A stretch of DNA of 64,000 nucleotides, from contig NC_087068.1 of NCBI RefSeq assembly GCF_963678635.1, positions 36,093,436-36,157,435 on the forward strand, written 5' to 3'. A program made the translations under genes and the position numbers. Under the pieces are notes generated by a model. That model did no database searches. It was given only the letters and a program-made list of their open reading frames with translations, and was not told the DNA's origin. This DNA comes from Symsagittifera roscoffensis. Taxonomy: Eukaryota; Xenacoelomorpha; Acoela; Convolutidae. Of the stretch, positions 37,204 through 48,727 are shown piece after piece (within the stretch, counting starts at the first letter, position 1; each line of letters starts with the position of its first letter).

Positions 37204-40200
37204 AAAAAGTTAGATTTGGCCAGCAAAAAGGGATGTCTCAAAAGACTATCGAAAGGGGGAATTTTTGGATGCTCAGATGTTCGAATTGCTGAGGAAATGA
37301 AAAGCTTCCGCATCTCACCTCCGAAATTCATTTCTGGACACATGGGTTCAATGTTTCACTTATATTAAACTAAATGTAAACATTTTTAGCAAAATTACCT
37401 GAAATCTATATAACTACCAAATGAACCCAGCTGGGTGTCGTAATGCAGGCCATAAATATTTGGGACAGGGACAAAAAAAATTTCACCAACAGTTGATGTT
37501 CTCGTTCGTTATTTCTAGTTTCTAACCTGGTAGGAACTTGATTTGCCTGGTCCAGCTGGAGTGGATGTTCTTGTGCTGGTAGAACTTGCAGTGGGGGAAT
37601 TTGCCAGAGGAGAACACATCCAGGGGCATCTCCCTCTTGGAGTTGAGCAAAGTGTCCGAGAAGAAACTGGTCAGCAGAGTCTCAGTTAGGGCTATGATGA
37701 ACACATTGCCGCCTAAAATGAAAGAAAGAGAAATAGAATCCGATGTTTCTCCCGTTCGTACGCTTGTACACAAAATGTTGTTAATATTATAAAGTATTGG
37801 TAAGTAAAATTAGGAAAAGGAGCCATTTTATGTGACTTGGTGTTTGTTTTTGAAAAAATCAGAAGTTGAAAGGGACCTGTGTCGCCCCAGAGGAGACAGC
37901 TTCTGTTGGAGTTTGTGTAGTCGTAGTGGTAGTGCATGCACTCTATGCTGTAGGGCAGTCTAGTCACACTGCACTGCTTCTCGAACTTACTCACATCGAA
38001 CAGCCACAACTCATTCAGAGTAGACGCCACTGCGATCAAACTAAAAGTACACATTGTTGGTTAGTACAGCCCTCATTTTTCTTTTGAAACCTATAAAACT
38101 TTCGAAATTCTGTTCTTAATCTAAACTTTAAAACATATTATTTTGTGCAAGAAAAATTTATTAAAATAAAACCATAAATATAACTACCCTATAAATAAGA
38201 CTACCAATCAATTACAAGAGCAAATACTAATTTACCCACAAAATTATAGAAACATTTTTTCCGAAATATTTTTTCGCGATGTGTTTTCTCTGAGAAACGT
38301 TTGTAAGTTGCTATTATTCCATGAGCTTAGAGATATACAATCGAAATGAAGAAAAATCATCTTTCTTTTTCATTTTGCTCAGGGGATATTACCTAATTCT
38401 ATGTATATAGATTTTGAAAGAGTAGATGAAACTTTTAAAAATGGAGGAAGAGTGCCTTAAATTAGCCATGACAGCCATGTCCCGACAGCAGAGGGGAGTG
38501 TGGCCCCTGGGGGGACATCGCAGCTTGCGGGTGTGGTGGAAGGCATGGTTCCACACGTTGATCACGCCAGACTGAAATAACAAAACAAAATGAAAGTTGG
38601 TCAAGGCAATGCCCACAAAAGAGCCGGAAATGGAGTATTTTCATCCATTGGGAGATGCCATAGATGAAGCGGCAATTTCTGGAAAGCTCCAAATATTCTA
38701 GAAAACGAGGAGTCCAATTCTTGGTAAGCTGGAGGAAAAGAGGTTGGTTAGGGTTAGAAAAGATTTCGAAATCTCACATAGTAGGTTAAGAAACTTTTGG
38801 CACAGTCGTGTATTTTTGACAGAATAACGGGATAAGGTTGCATCTAATATGGTAAATCATATATGGATAGTGATCAAAAAAGAATTTGATTATAATGTAC
38901 CTCATCTAGAGTGTAGTATCTTCCCCTGTGGGGAATGGGGACAGAGTGGGTGAAGGAGACACTTCGGGTGAGGGGAGTGTGTCTCACTCTCACTATCAAG
39001 TGGCTGTGCTTCCGAGGCAGTTCCACTTCATCACGCACAAACGGCTGCTCCATCATCATCGCCTGTGCACAAAAACAAGAGACTGACGATAAAGAAAAAG
39101 TTGTCGTGGAGGGGCGGATTTTCAAAACATGTTCGAAAATTTTGTCGACCTTTTTTATAGGCCGACCCAATTGATTTTCCGAGCTCTCTGAGATCACGAT
39201 AAGACCCTATTTTATTTTAACCAAATCTTTTGCGCCATAGGCGAGTTTTTAAAAACATGATGAAAAAACGTTTTTAGGCTTTTTGGGAATGTTTTGACGA
39301 AAAAATCGCCTTTTCTGCTCACTATCCCCCTCAAAATTAGTATATATTGGCTCCAAAGGCACTATTAGAAAATTTTAGGGTCGGTTAGCCACAAATGGAT
39401 GCCTTAAATTACTGCCAAAAGGGGAAAGGAGAAAAGGGAGACTCATAAACTTACAACTTCTTTCCAACATAGGCGGAAATTTTAAAGTGATCCGAATTAC
39501 TTAATTGGAAAAGATAGACTTAAATTTCAAAAATATGAAAAAATCATCAAAATACAATACCAAAAGGAAACGAAGATAAACACGGAAATAAGTGAAAAGA
39601 ATAGTTCTCAAAAGACTTAGTCTTCAAAAAACAGAGCAAGAATGGCAAAAACAGTTAGGACAAAGAATACATACTGTAGTTAGAACAAAAACTCAGAAAC
39701 AAGAGTTATTGGTAAGTTTCATTCATGTATTGTAATTCGAACTGATTTTGAAGGTTTCCGCTACGCGTAGACTGTAAGATATGCTTCATCTGATTATGCA
39801 AGCGCGTTTCCAGTAAAAATGATTGGTGATTGCACCTTCGACAATGTTGAATCTACTCAATCATGGTAGGAATCAGGTTATAATCCTGAAAAGGTCTTTT
39901 GTTCTACTGAAAAGCTGACACACCTTTTGTCGCATTCTTTTAAATTGGTGAATGCTGAACGGCAATAATAAAATGCTTGTCTCTCATTTTAGCAGATATC
40001 GCATTATGGATTTTTATTGAATATTTTTAAAGCAAGTTTTCATCTTGCTTCAGCTATTAAACTATGTACCTAATCGAAAAATCTGAAGAAAAAATAAAAA
40101 CCAAATGGGCGCGAGATAAAAAATAATTTCGGCTATTTATCAAATAATAAATGATAACTAGTTGAGTTTTAATGGCAAATGGGATGAGAGAAATAGATTG

Positions 40201-43200
40201 TATTTGAGTCGGTGATACATAGCAGAGCATACTTAAAATAGTATACCTTGATGAGGTCTTTCTCGAGGTACTCCAGTAGCATGTAGGAGAGGAACTCGTC
40301 CCAGTCCACCGTGCCATCACAGTTGGTGTCCACCTTCATGAACAACTTCTCCAGCTCCCTCTCATCCACCCGACCACCCAACACCTTCTTCATCGCCACT
40401 ACAACACAACAAATAGCTACACTAAAATCAACTGCTATTTCTAAACGATATTCCAAATGTTTAGAAAAAACAAATGCTATGACGTACTGTTTCTTGTTGA
40501 CCAAAAAAGCATGCGTTTTAGCGTTTAAAAAAGGTTGTTTTTAAAATAGATTAGGTAAAACACCCACACACGCGAAGCAGGAGTTTCACGACAAATTCTA
40601 CGCATAAAAAATAGTAATTGATGAAACGGTTACGGAATAGTAGAATTTACAAACAGAATCATCCGCTTCATTAACAGCCTTGGCAAAATGTGAAAAAAGC
40701 AGCTCAGAAAGAGATTGACGCCGAGATACGCGACTCATGTCGCAACTTTATTGGTTAGCGGAACTGTCCATCGCGCGATTTTTCAAATTTTGTTCACAAT
40801 TACTTGAGCCATAAACTGAAATATAATTAAGATCAAAACAATACTTTTCGAGTTTTTCCTTTTTTGCTTACATTGTTTTCATATTGAGAACAACCACAAA
40901 AAAATGAAACCCTCGCGAGAAGAAAGAATAGAAAAAAACGCAAATTTGAGTTTTTTTTCATAAGTAAGTTGGATTTTGCAACTTTAATCGGCAAACTTGA
41001 AGCAATCATTCCAATATGCATCGATTTGAAAAAGCTTGAATATCGAATAACTTATTTGCAACTCTTTTAGTACATGGCATGTAATAGAACCAACAGAAAC
41101 GGGAGTTGCTTATAGCCCGTTCTTTTGATGGGACGATCGGTTATCATTCAATGAATCATAGCGGCGTTCTTTCTTGAACATAAACGTAGTTAACGTCAAG
41201 GGCACGCTGCACGGTACGAGAACCCAAAATGGCAAACAGCAGCATGATGATTTCTGGTCTTGTTTTCATCCGTCCCATAGAGAACGGAATGTGGCTACAT
41301 TGGAAGATTTAAAGTAATTTTAAAAGGTTCCAAAAAATACAGCTACAACAAGAAGTAAAAATTTTGTTAAATTTTTTTGGTTAGCCTGAAATGGTTCTTT
41401 TGGGTACCGCTAAAAGTCGCAACAAAAAACAACAAATAAAGAAAATAAATATACAAAATATAGAAACCAATATAGAAACCAGTTTGCAGAAATCAATCTA
41501 GCTCATCCCCTTTAATGTCAGGTTTCAAAGGATTACTATCGCCTCGAACTAACAAACACTTTTGCTGAACTTTAAGGCATCTTTTTCAGTTTTGAATAAT
41601 CCGACGTTTTTATCCATGTTGCGTTTGCTGCGGTTGCCAACGGATATTTTCCGAATTTGTGCTAGCTGTTTGTACAAATAGGGGATTCCAAAGCACAAAA
41701 GATGTGCCTTGTGACAGCGCCACTCCACATCCGTCTTAAAAAATGGAAGAGCCGAAAACTTTTTGAAAATGGGGAGACGCTTTGTAGTTGGGTGTGTTTT
41801 AGTTTTTTCCCACGCAAAATCAAGTATCACAAATAATATTCGGACAGGGTTGAGTAATATTTTGTGATTTGAACCACATTTTAAAAATTTCAAAAAAGTG
41901 TCGATAAAAGTCGTTTTGAAAATTCTGATTTTTCGACTTAGTTCGAGCAAATAAAGCAAGCGAGCAGGCTTACAACAGCTGAATTAGGTAATTTAAGACC
42001 TTAAAATTTAATTTTAAGCAAATTTTTAAATTTTTTCTCAGTCTTTTTTCTAAATTTTTTTTTGACCAATTCGCTTATATTACTATTACTGTCTAATAGT
42101 AATATGCATTAACTTTTTTTTTACGTCAGATCCTTTTATCACACCAAGCAGAAAAAACTACACTAATTTGGAAAAAAAAACTTTCTAAGCCGTAGTTTTC
42201 TAAAGACTACGGTCGGAAAATTCTGTGCTGCTTACACAGTAACCGGCTATCCCTGTTTACATATGGACTCGTCCATAAATTTGTTTTGTCTCACTTCTCT
42301 TATCATTAAATTTCTGATGGTTGACTGACCTTTAAACTCGTCTATGTCAAGTCCCCCTCCCCCATCCTCGTCCGCCTCCTCGAATATCTCCTGCATCCTC
42401 ACCAAGTCCTCCTGTCCAGTGTCCTGGTCTATCCCACCACCGCCGGAATCCTTTCCACTCCCTATGTGTTAGCGAAAACTTATACTCTCATTTTACTTTA
42501 AAAAGGACTGCCTACATATTTCAAGTGCAATTTTATTGTCTTCTTTACAAAAAAATAAACTAATGATCTGCAGATCTTAAGGAACGACTTACATACAGCA
42601 ATTTTATTTACAAACACTTTTTCATAAACATTTTTTTTCATTAGCTACTGCAACACTGAAAACTTTATTCAGAAACATTTTTTTTCATTTTGCTACTGGA
42701 ACACAAAGTGATCTCAAAAGTTTGAATGCTTTTGCATCTTCCCATGACTTTAGCAAAGAGTTTTGCGCATTAGACCATGCTAGCCAATCGCAAAAATTCT
42801 ATGAGTAGCACAATTCAGTGCCAGACTCTTTCAAAAACATGAAATTTTTGCTTCTGCTTGCCTTTTCTCTTGTCATCAATAAATAATTTCCCTCTGCGCA
42901 AAGTTAACATCAAAAGGTTATTCAATTCAATGGTTGAAACAGACAGTTTCGTGCAAAAATTAATTCCCCTGTTGCAGCATCGGTAGGTCACTGAAAAAGC
43001 TGTATTTGTTACATACAGCATTCAAACAAGGAAGAAAAATACTTCCGGTTCTCCCTAGAGTAAAAAAAGAACTTCATTACTGAAAATTTTGAACTTGGTA
43101 ATGCTTAACCAAAATATCCCTACCTGCCCCTGCCCCCATGCCACTGGCGCGACTGCTCGCCCCACTCATTCGGCTGCTGGCCCGAGTCCTGCCCGAATGG

Positions 43201-43777
43201 GCGTCCCTCTTCGCGTCATGGGTCATAACTGTCTCACCCACCACCACTTTCCAACGAACAACTGTCGATCTTTGCCCTTCTTCCTCCTCCTCCAAGTTAT
43301 TTGCCTTCAAAACAAATTGTGCAGCATTTGATTCTTAAAAAAAAGTAAACAAAATGAGCTTAACTCAACAGTTAAAGCCAAGTTTTTTTTAAAAAAGGGG
43401 ATGGCTTAAGCTGTCAAATAAGCTCGTGAGTAGTAAGGTCTCAAACAATTTGTAACCCGTCCCCATCCTGCATAATTTCACAAAAGTGTTGATCCAAAAT
43501 CAAATGTCAGAAGTAAAACTCAGAAAGAGTTTAATACCTTCTCAATAACGAATTTGAGGATCAAATTGAATTAAGATATGCAGTTTGCTTTGGAATTCGG
43601 GAACTTTTTTCAATTTTTCTAAGTAATACGTGAAATTTAATTACCTATAACTTCAAAAATTTTGAGGACGATCAAATAAAACGATTAACCTCAAAATGCA
43701 AGGGGTGTCCGCCATTTTGTGAATAGTATATATTTGAGAGTTGATAGATAAATTACCTGAATCTGTTTGATGTGCAT
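19623..43777 (-). CDS. EF-hand and WD40-repeat protein (WDR49/WDR64-like), about 20 exons
   Basis: Exons in transcript order: 43777-43757 (start MHIKQIQ), 43304-43124, 42461-42330, 40398-40247, 39062-38901, 38571-about 38465, 38040-37877, 37712-37527, 34478-34374, 34119-33990, 33417-33245, 32918-32773, 31865-31700, 31517-31395, 31091-30423, 27117-26887, 25202-24939, 24333-24172, 20223-20063 and 19865-19623. Phases agree at all junctions but one, giving about 1,226 residues. The N-terminus has two EF-hands: DEDGGGGLDIDE, weak at position 5, and DTNCDGTVDWDE, canonical. WD40 blades follow, for example SADNYVKVWDI, VSADQHSTVCVWD, GSKDGFVKVWNF and VSGSSDGSVKLF, then a charged C-terminal region. 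LLWGDTGGNVFII and the EF-hand/WD40 order resemble metazoan WDR49/WDR64/EFCAB8-type proteins. That family is commonly linked to motile cilia; function here is inferred. The donor after exon 38571-38465 is not resolved. A Ser/Arg-rich insert interrupts the blades in 31091-30423. Confidence 0.8.
20224..21890 (-). other. WD40-gene intron, left part
   Basis: AT-rich with no gene. It includes a 19-G run at 21648-21666. Confidence 0.5.
21648..21666. repeat. Poly-G tract (19 G)
   Basis: The longest uninterrupted G run in the window; it lies in an intron of the WD40 gene and is C on the transcribed sense strand. Confidence 0.9.
21891..22912. mobile_element. Foldback/MITE-like element with TIRs and a G-rich core
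   Basis: The left end TACCCGCGCTGAAGTTTCAT (about 21896) is matched by the reverse complement of the right end (ATGAAACTTCGGTGCGGGTA, 22891-22910). This gives terminal inverted repeats of about 36 bp with a few mismatches. Just inside both ends are runs of TAATCGATTATAATGGATTA-type palindromic AT repeats (21925-22130 and 22690-22885). The core, 22330-22530, is G-rich. No ORF resembles a transposase, so it is non-autonomous. Related partial copies are at 29290-29830 and 35515-36305. Confidence 0.65.
22330..22530. repeat. G-rich minisatellite with GGGGTACGT motifs
   Basis: Repeats of GGGGGATGGGGGTACGTG and variants. Many G runs of four to eight lie close together, which is typical of G-quadruplex-forming DNA. 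The C-rich strand is the sense strand of the WD40 gene. Confidence 0.8.
22913..24171 (-). other. WD40-gene intron, right part
   Basis: No gene seen. The part at 23815-24075 belongs to a dispersed repeat (separate entry). Confidence 0.5.
23815..24075. repeat. Dispersed repeat, family B
   Basis: Shares GTTGCGAG(TGC)GAGCTTGYCAACAGA, an AATTAGAGCC block, a GGCATAG block and the end GATTGTCAYGGAACC with 45335-45530, in the same orientation. No coding capacity seen. Confidence 0.5.
25203..26054 (-). other. WD40-gene intron, left part
   Basis: AT-rich, with the GA microsatellite at 25919-25971; nothing else recognised. Confidence 0.5.
25919..25971. repeat. (GA)n microsatellite
   Basis: About 26 GA units with one interruption (GAAAGA). 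Confidence 0.95.
26055..26870. repeat. Dispersed repeat, family C
   Basis: The start (AGCCTGTTGCTGGGCAATTA, then GCACAGAATGTTCCGATC) matches 61079-61115. The part at 26380-26520 (CGATGATTATTTGTGGCACC) matches 61575-61595 and its surroundings. The 3' part ends near GGTCGGAACAATAGA. The other members are 61075-61660 (same strand) and 41900-42255 (opposite strand). No transposase or RT seen; class unknown. Confidence 0.55.
27118..27580 (-). other. WD40-gene intron sequence
   Basis: Unremarkable AT-rich DNA between the exon at 26887-27117 and the tandem repeat. Confidence 0.5.
27581..29160. repeat. Tandem repeat, about 535 bp, three copies, with a conserved hairpin
   Basis: Copies start at about 27588, 28132 and 28662 with ACAAGAxTGCTCGTATCAGG and end with CGTACCGAAAGTCGGAACAA. 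Copies 1 and 2 share long identical blocks (for example 27730-27890 against 28260-28420); copy 3 is diverged. Copies 1 and 2 each carry the perfect palindrome TCAGGGCGAAGCCCTGA (27602-27618 and 28146-28162). Further copies are at 44325-45170 and a partial one at 34985-35115. No ORF is conserved. Confidence 0.8.
29290..29830. mobile_element. Partial foldback element (same family as 21891-22912)
   Basis: Starts with CCCGTACTAGAGTTTCATGG, then AT-rich palindromic runs (ACCGATTACAACGGATTATA). It continues into AAACTTAAACCCGAACGAAC and a C-rich core at 29615-29800. This is the right half of the first element in reverse orientation. No second TIR found. Confidence 0.5.
29831..30422 (-). other. WD40-gene intron sequence
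   Basis: Purine-rich segment at 29865-30025, otherwise AT-rich. No gene seen. Confidence 0.4.
31866..32772 (-). other. WD40-gene intron
   Basis: Holds the family A repeat at 32030-32265; the rest is AT-rich with nothing recognised. Confidence 0.5.
32030..32265. repeat. Dispersed repeat, family A
   Basis: GATTTTCTGAGCTCTCTCAA and the following CACTATAA match 39170-39200 (GATTTTCCGAGCTCTCTGAG). The downstream GCGCCGCAAGCAATTTTTTG resembles 39230-39250 as well. Same orientation as the 39105 copy. Confidence 0.5.
33418..33989 (-). other. WD40-gene intron
   Basis: No recognisable element. A C run at 33967-33976 sits close to the donor side. Confidence 0.5.
34985..35115. repeat. Partial, diverged copy of the 535-bp repeat
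   Basis: CGCTTACGCGTCAATATTAC and the following ATTATCCCAAATTGGC and CCCATAACTTTACGAAAA correspond to 27855-27960. Confidence 0.45.
35515..36305. mobile_element. Partial foldback element (same family as 21891-22912)
   Basis: Has a C-rich core (35608-35645, including a long C run). An AT-rich stretch with TTGATTATAATTGATTTGC follows, and the right end ATGAAACTTAAG ... GTGCGGGTA at 36264-36303 matches the right TIR of the first element, with a short insertion. Confidence 0.4.
37128..37201. repeat. (TA)n(TG)n compound microsatellite
   Basis: About 19 TA units followed by about 18 TG units. Confidence 0.97.
39063..40246 (-). other. WD40-gene intron
   Basis: Contains the family A repeat at 39105-39440; the rest (39441-40246) is AT-rich with no gene seen. 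Confidence 0.5.
39105..39440. repeat. Dispersed repeat, family A
   Basis: Starts GGGGCGGATTTTCAAAACAT. CCCCTCAAAATTAGTATATA, followed by TTGGCTCCAAAGGCAC at about 39345-39380, is the reverse complement of 13340-13375 with few changes. See also 32030-32265. Confidence 0.6.
40399..42329 (-). other. WD40-gene intron
   Basis: No exon found. 41900-42255 is an inverted copy of family C; the rest is AT-rich. Confidence 0.5.
41900..42255 (-). repeat. Dispersed repeat, family C, inverted copy
   Basis: GTTCGAGCAAATAAAGCAAG, then CGAGCAGGCTTACAA, is the reverse complement of 61425-61450. TTCTGTGCTGCTTACACAGT, then AACCGGCTATCC, is the reverse complement of the 61077-61110 end. Confidence 0.6.
42462..43123 (-). 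other. WD40-gene intron
   Basis: AT-rich. It holds a short local duplication around ACATTTTTTTTCATT (42630 and 42678). No gene seen. Confidence 0.45.
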
Positions 43778-44324
43778 TTTGTTGGGGTTCTCAGTTCTGT
43801 TAGATAGATAAAGTGGTAGGTGATATACAGTACCGTCCGTATTTTGTGATTTATTTATGGAGATTAAATGGGATTTGAACAAAAATATCACCTATTTAAA
43901 ATTGAACCTGTTTGGAAATAAGCGATTATCTTATTATTGGTTGCAAACAGTAACAAAAGGATACGTTCCAAGTGAACAAAACCTAGAATAGTTTCAGAAT
44001 GGTTAAATTGAATTGTATGCAAATTATCCCGGCCGTATTTTTTTAATTGGATGCAATCGTGTTTTTTTCTACTTCCAACAAAAATCATGATGAAAACATT
44101 ACAGAAACCCAATAAAACTCAACCTAAATCATAAAAATTTATACATTTTCTCATGATATCAACTCTCTCATTCCCTGCAATAACAATAGGCTTCCTTTCA
44201 CTGTTAAAATATAGGATGCAAACGATCATTTGCAGTCTGGTGAGCTCGTGTATCATATTACATTAAAAAAGTTCCAATTCGAATTGCCGCCAGCTAAGTT
44301 TCCGCAAACACTCCCAAAAAAAGA

Positions 44325-45170
44325 ACAAGACTGCTCGTTTCACAGCGAAACCCTGAGTGATCTGACTGCTTGTTAACGTCTATGGAGCAGCAAAAACATT
44401 TAAAAAAACATTAAATGTACTATAACAAAATGAAAAAAAAATTAGTTTGAGTTTTTTTTGTGAAAATCATCACCCCACGCGCCATATATTATACAAAATG
44501 ATAGATTTCGCTCCTAGTAACCAATCAATGATGGCAAGTAAGCTTGCTTCAAACAATTTAGAACGCTCACGCGTTAACAATTTTAAATATCCGCTCACGC
44601 GTTAATAGCGCGGAATACATCGCGCGTTAATTGTCCCAAATTGACCATACTGGCAATCTTTAAACACTCTTAATCTTACAAAAAAGATCAAAGGTGAAAT
44701 ATCTTTTCAAATTTAAGCTCAGGACAACAAACACAATTTTTTGAATGATACTTAAAAACTCCGTCAAAAATGGCTGGTTAAGAAATCAAAATTTGTTTGA
44801 AGAAAAAAACTATCCCGAGCACAAATATTCCGTTACTTTCGTTAGAAAAGTCGAAACAACAAGATTGCTCGTATCAGGGCGATGCACTGAATCTATCAAC
44901 TGCCTTTTAATTTCTATCGAGCAGTAATATGTTGAAGAAAAAAAATAAATTTAATAATATAAAATGAAGAAAAAACTTAATATTAAATTAAAAAACTAAT
45001 TTCACAGGTGAAATGTCATTTCAAATTTAAACTCAGGAGAAGAATATCTTTTGAATGATTTTAAATAATTTCCTCAAAACTGGCCAGTTCAAAATTCGAA
45101 ATTCGTCTGAAAAACAACCACCCCGAGCACGACTGTTCCGTTACTTTTGTTACGAAAGCCAGAAGGAAAG
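44325..45170. repeat. Two diverged copies of the 535-bp repeat
   Basis: Start points at about 44327 (ACAAGACTGCTCGTTTCACA) and 44858 (ACAAGATTGCTCGTATCAGG). The first copy retains CGCCATAT, GATAGATTTCG, the GCGCGTTAATTGTCCCAAAT block and AAATTTAAGCTCAGGACAAC. The second is shortened internally. The palindrome seen in the 27-28 kb copies is imperfect here. Confidence 0.7.
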
Positions 45171-45334
45171 GTTAACAAAAGTTACAAATTGCATTTACTA
45201 TACAGGGCCAAAAGCGGTAGCAGGACCATCTGCCCACTCCATTTTACTCTATATTCCATTTTACCCAATGCCAATTCGCACAATCTCATACTACTCTACG
45301 CCTAATTGAAGACGGAATGATAACAAAAAATTAG

Positions 45335-45530
45335 TGGGTTGCGAGCTTGTCAACAGAGGCTACGATTCTATATGACAATTAGAGCCGGTTATCCCCTTAG
45401 ACTTAGACCGAGATAGTCAGTTCAGTTATTTCTGACCAATTGAACAATTTATAAAATAAAAGGTATAATGGCACAGGGTAGATTGGCATAGGGTAGATTG
45501 AAAAAAAAATAGATTGTCATGGAACCCGGA
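45335..45530. repeat. Dispersed repeat, family B
   Basis: Matches 23868-24075 in order: GTTGCGAGCTTGTCAACAGA, then AATTAGAGCC, then a GGCATAG block, then GATTGTCATGGAACC. Confidence 0.5.
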
Positions 45531-48500
45531 AAACAACGAGAGTTTCAAAAAAAGCGTTTGCTGTTTATTTGAAGAAATTTTTAACTAAAAAACATCTGGG
45601 TGCACCCGAAGTAGCGCTGCTGATCTTTTTACGGACAATCATTTCCAAATGCAGGACTTCAACTACTGCGCTACAGAACATGATCAAGCACTAATTATAG
45701 TACAATGAAAATATGCAGAAACAAAACGGGTGCTTCATTGAAGCATACATAGATGGTAATCTTGAAAATCGTAAAAAAAACCGTGTCTAGAAATTGGGTA
45801 AAACTGTTGGCAGATATACTTAACACTCACCTCTGCTTAACATCTACTTAAAAATTACCGCTCATTTTAATTTTGATCCAAAAAAATCAATGCAACTTAC
45901 TGTTTTTCAACAAAAAAAAGCTAATAAAAAATTTGTTTGAAATATATATTGGAGTAGTTTTTACTATTAACAACCAAAATTAACTTAGTTTTTTTATTGA
46001 AGCGACAATTCTCTATTCTTATTCCAAACTTCAATTTTAAAAAACTCAAAGGAGGAGGAGATTGTACACTAAATTTGCTGCTAGTTTTACTCAAGTTTGG
46101 GTCTAACTAAATACAAAAATACATTAATTTATGGAATTAAGTCGAAGTATGATTAACAAGTGGTAATTTTAGAGACAATTCATGTTTGTTGTTGGTTAAA
46201 TTTCCGCAAAATTTGAGATCATTGGATTGCGGAAACAAAAATTAGGGAAAAATGCAGCTGGGCGACCGTAAAAGAATCAATACTTGCATTGGATACTATC
46301 CGTAATGGAGCGTCTCTAGTTTGATGTACGCCTTCTAGTTTGTAGTTTTAAACAACAAGATGTATATACGCTTCGTTGAATTTCCCGCATAGGCTTTGCA
46401 GCTGTTCGATATGCCATAACTAGTGCTTAATCATACACGGTAGCGCAATAGTTAATGTCTCGCATTTGGAGACAAATGTTGATTATTAGATTTAAAAAAA
46501 CTCTGAATGCTGCTACATATTTGTTTTTCAGTAGATGGAAAGTTTCTGTTCGGGGTGTTTTTCGACATTTTATTGAGCAATTTTTTTGTGGTTTTACACT
46601 CAAGCTAGTTTTGTTCGACATTTTAATTTAAAAAGTTCCATTTCAAGTTTGAAATTATAATTCACCTGTGATCATATTTTGTGAATTTATCGGGATATAA
46701 GCATTTTGGAAAATTCACACGAATTATATTTCGTGCTAATAACGCGTAAGCCGAGAATTAATCTGTCTTAGAAATCGCTCCAACTTGAACTGAGGCTCCA
46801 ACTTGAACTTGAACTTGTTCTTGTTGGTATATTTAAAACTTTGGTTTATGCCAAATAAATCAGTTTGAGTTTTTACGCAAGTGAGGGGAGATGTCGATGA
46901 AGATGAACAGCGAATCATAATCATTCCAATTCAAAAACAAATGAACTGTTATTCATTCAGTTTTATACATTCAAAACTAAGCAAATAATGGCCCATAAAT
47001 TGTTTCGAAACTTAAACTTTCTTTCATTTTAGATGCGTTCTAACATTTTGAACAGGTTCGCGTCCAAAACTGTAGACTTTTCAGTTGCATATAATATAGT
47101 TTTGAATTATATGTCTGCTAAAACTTGAGCTAAAAATTTTCAATTTAGTAATATGAAAATTGCCTGTTTTTCAGACTTTATTTGCTATTTTTTCTGATAT
47201 TAGAGAGAAATAGATCATATTTAACCTTAACAAACGTTTTTACTATATTTCGCCCTAATTGGTTCCAAAACATTCAATTTTTTTTTTCATGAGTGCAAAT
47301 CGTAAGTTTTCAGATGCTATTTAAAAAGAAACTTTGATCTGCGCTCCAAACAACATTCTGTTTAAAAAATGATACATTTCAAATTCGTTTTTTTATGTCT
47401 TTTAAATAAATACTACAAAATTATATTGTTTCCAAGCTAGCTTAACGAATATAATAACAAAACTTTTTTTTTAAAATTAAGAATAGGCTCAGTAGATTGC
47501 CAATAGAACCTTTTTTCTGTTTTCGGGAATCTCGGACTTTTCCAAGTGGGAAAAATTGTACAAAAAAAATGAAAAAGTACTTTATAACGCATTTAAATTT
47601 CTGCACGGTTTTATATTATGCAATCTTGACTACAACAAACTAAAAACAAGAAAAAAATTGTTTTTCAAACGAAATTGTATATTTAATTATATTTAAACAT
47701 AGAACAAAAAAATCAACAAAAATAATATTAAAAGGTAAATATCTACAAAGGTATTTGGTTTCAATGAGATCTAAGCCAAATTTGAATTTTCAGAAAAAAT
47801 AAAGTTACAACATTGGTTTTTTATTGATTAACTTTCAGTTACCAAGCATTTAGTCGCCCAAACACACGTCGTTGAACATATTGCGTTGCTTTTCGAAAAA
47901 AAAACTGAAAAACAAAAATTAAAACACAGCTATTCGTGACTTTTACTCAAACAACACTGAAAAAAAAAATCTTTTTGAGAATATTTATTTGTTGGTAGTT
48001 TTATGATTTTTGAAGTTTTGTACCAATTGAGTTGGCAGTTTTGAAGTATTTGATCCATTGGCTGATTTTATTGAAGTATTCTATTCTGATAAATTACATT
48101 TTAGACAATTTAGTTAGGTTTTGGTAACTTCAGCGTGTCAATTAGATAGTGAAGCGGGTTACACGATAGTTAAAACTCATTTTGATTTTTTTTTCAATTC
48201 TTAGTTTTTTTTGCTTAACGATTCCGCGAAATATAGTCATTTTAACGATGCTCGTTTGAATATGTGTTCAAGGTTAAGCTTTTTTCTTACCTTTATGAAA
48301 AAAATTGTATTCCTGAAGAAGTTTTTGTTTTCAATTTCTACATAATCAATTTGATTTTTCTATAATTACAGTTTTTTGTTTTGGTTTCATCATTATTACA
48401 ATTACTAAACGCAGCTGTCAACTGTCAAAATGTGCGCTGGACTTGCATTAATTGATAGATAAGATACCTACACTCGTTTCCTAGACTGGTTTTTTCAAGT

Positions 48501-48717
48501 CATAATTGTAAAATTTAATCAGTTCATCATGACCCACTATATCGATGGTTTTAGATCAATAGAATAAATTAAGTATTCTCATATCGATAGTTTAATTTTT
48601 ATCTGCATCTTCTTTTCCGCAGCTAACGATGATGTCGAAACAACGGATTTTTTATTTTGCTCACTCAGAAATTTTTCTAATCACAATTTCTCCTTTTCTA
48701 ATCAAGAATTTCTCGAG

Positions 48718-48727
48718 GGGGGGGGGG
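48718..48727. repeat. Short G run next to a possible family A fragment
   Basis: CTCGAGGGGGGGGGGCGCGG followed by ATTTTCAAAATAAATT resembles the start of family A (13200 and 39112). Confidence 0.35.

Larger units (their letters stand above)
34479..37526 (-). other. Large WD40-gene intron
   Basis: About 3 kb with no exon. It contains a partial 535-bp repeat (34985-35115), a partial foldback element (35515-36305), a possible family A fragment (36730-36900) and a TA/TG microsatellite (37128-37201). Confidence 0.6.

Noticed and set aside
37107-37368. ORFs of Ile-Tyr and Cys-Val repeats on both strands
   Set aside because: Translation of a (TA)n(TG)n microsatellite.
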